Positions 42,001 through 42,378 of a DNA stretch of 42,378 nucleotides are shown here, one piece after another (position 1 is the first letter of the stretch; the number at the start of each line of letters is the position of its first letter). The notes below the pieces were generated by a model. It made no database searches and was not told the DNA's origin. It saw nothing but the letters and a program-made list of their open reading frames with translations. The DNA comes from Corynebacterium minutissimum (GTDB lineage: Bacteria > Actinomycetota > Actinomycetes > Mycobacteriales > Mycobacteriaceae): contig NZ_LAYQ01000028.1 of NCBI RefSeq assembly GCF_000988205.1, positions 1 to 42,378 of the forward strand. Reading direction: 5' to 3'. Made by a program: the position numbers and the translations under genes.

Positions 42001-42378
42001 ATGGGGGATATCGAAACCTACCTCCGCCTCCGCAACTCGGGGATTGCGCTGGTGGAGCATATACCTGGCACACCCGATGAGCTCCGCGCGCTCGGTGCAG
42101 ACCTAGCCGATGCTGCCGAGCTTGCCGGTCTGCACCAGGTGTACTTCGGCCCCACCCGCTTTACCGGCAAACAACGCAAAGCCCGCCACGCAGCCCTTGC
42201 CCAACGCCACAGCCTGGGTACCCTCACACTGATTGAAACCTACGTGTCGAAGGTCAAGAAGACCTTGGATGCGTGGAACCTCCGAGCCAAACTCGCCGCC
42301 ACACCCGCACACCGCATCCGCCAAGTCGCCACCGCACGGCTTAAAGAACTCAAACGTAAAAGAACCGCCAAACCAGGA
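42001..42378 (+). CDS. DUF222/HNH-endonuclease-family protein, N-terminal part (partial)
   Basis: An open frame of 126 codons runs off the right edge without a stop. It begins MGDIETYLRLRNSGIALVEH and continues with GLHQVYFGPTRFTGKQRKAR and a very basic end (RIRQVATARLKELKRKRTAK). This resembles the N-terminal DUF222 region of the REP13E12-like HNH endonucleases that occur in many copies in corynebacteria, but the HNH part would be outside the window, so the call is moderate. Such genes are often mobile-element-like repeats. The start has a good -10/-35 pair at leaderless distance. Confidence 0.55.
   Translation, partial: MGDIETYLRLRNSGIALVEHIPGTPDELRALGADLADAAELAGLHQVYFGPTRFTGKQRKARHAALAQRHSLGTLTLIETYVSKVKKTLDAWNLRAKLAATPAHRIRQVATARLKELKRKRTAKPG

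Overview
The window is a high-GC actinobacterial chromosome segment, almost certainly from a Corynebacterium. The evidence is a mycolyltransferase of the antigen 85/Cmt family, a mycothiol synthase gene, a RamA-type LuxR regulator, SCP- and DUF3073-family actinobacterial genes, and a gene order (murA, ramA, cysK-cysE, tRNAs, CoA-transferase, dus, phoU, pst, mshD, lipid kinase, nitrobindin-like, pabC, ygfZ, purM-purF, purL-purQ-purS, secreted nuclease) that I recognise from C. glutamicum and relatives. The fatty-acid cluster at 24.4-30.4 kb, not a C. glutamicum trait, points to a lipid-using species (for example the striatum/aurimucosum/simulans group); that species-level guess is inference.

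Layout. 1-674: 5' end of a 16S rRNA gene on the minus strand, with its leader and two tandem promoters. 675-3000: murA and ramA (minus); the ramA upstream region has three identical G-run motifs spaced exactly 41 bp. 3.0-6.2 kb: cysK, a frameshifted cysE, a small GNAT protein, five tRNA genes (Phe, Asp, Asp, Glu, Lys, all minus) and csoR. 6.3-9.1 kb: acyl-CoA/acetate CoA-transferase and tRNA-dihydrouridine synthase. 9.2-14.3 kb: phosphate uptake (frameshifted phoU; pstSCAB on the minus strand with a Pho-box-like element). 14.3-20.3 kb: mshD (frameshifted), LmeA-like secreted protein, diacylglycerol-kinase-like lipid kinase, nitrobindin-like protein, pabC, ygfZ (frameshifted), DUF3073 (frameshifted). 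20.4-23.4 kb: purM, purF and an SCP-like gene. 23.4-30.4 kb: lipid metabolism: thioesterase, HtdX/FabG4-like pair and, divergently, FadA2-like thiolase with an acyl-CoA oxidase. 30.4-33.1 kb: DUF6891-like protein, hemolysin III/PAQR protein, mycolyltransferase. 33.2-34.4 kb: a lower-GC islet with an Abi_2/AbiF-type HEPN gene preceded by a strong promoter and a structured RNA leader. 34.4-37.7 kb: purSQL operon. 37.9-41.8 kb: a large secreted nuclease with a collagen-like repeat stalk. 42.0 kb to end: truncated DUF222/HNH-type gene.

Most interesting points: (1) the AbiF-like gene plus upstream structured RNA, a candidate RNA-antitoxin/HEPN-toxin or phage-defence unit of the type proposed to be ancestral to Cas13; (2) the 41-bp phased G-run array in front of ramA; (3) interlocked inverted repeats between the two arms of the fatty-acid cluster; (4) the nuclease with six copies of a beta-rich module alternating with Gly-X-Y stretches; (5) five core genes each broken by exactly one missing base, which I read mainly as sequencing error.
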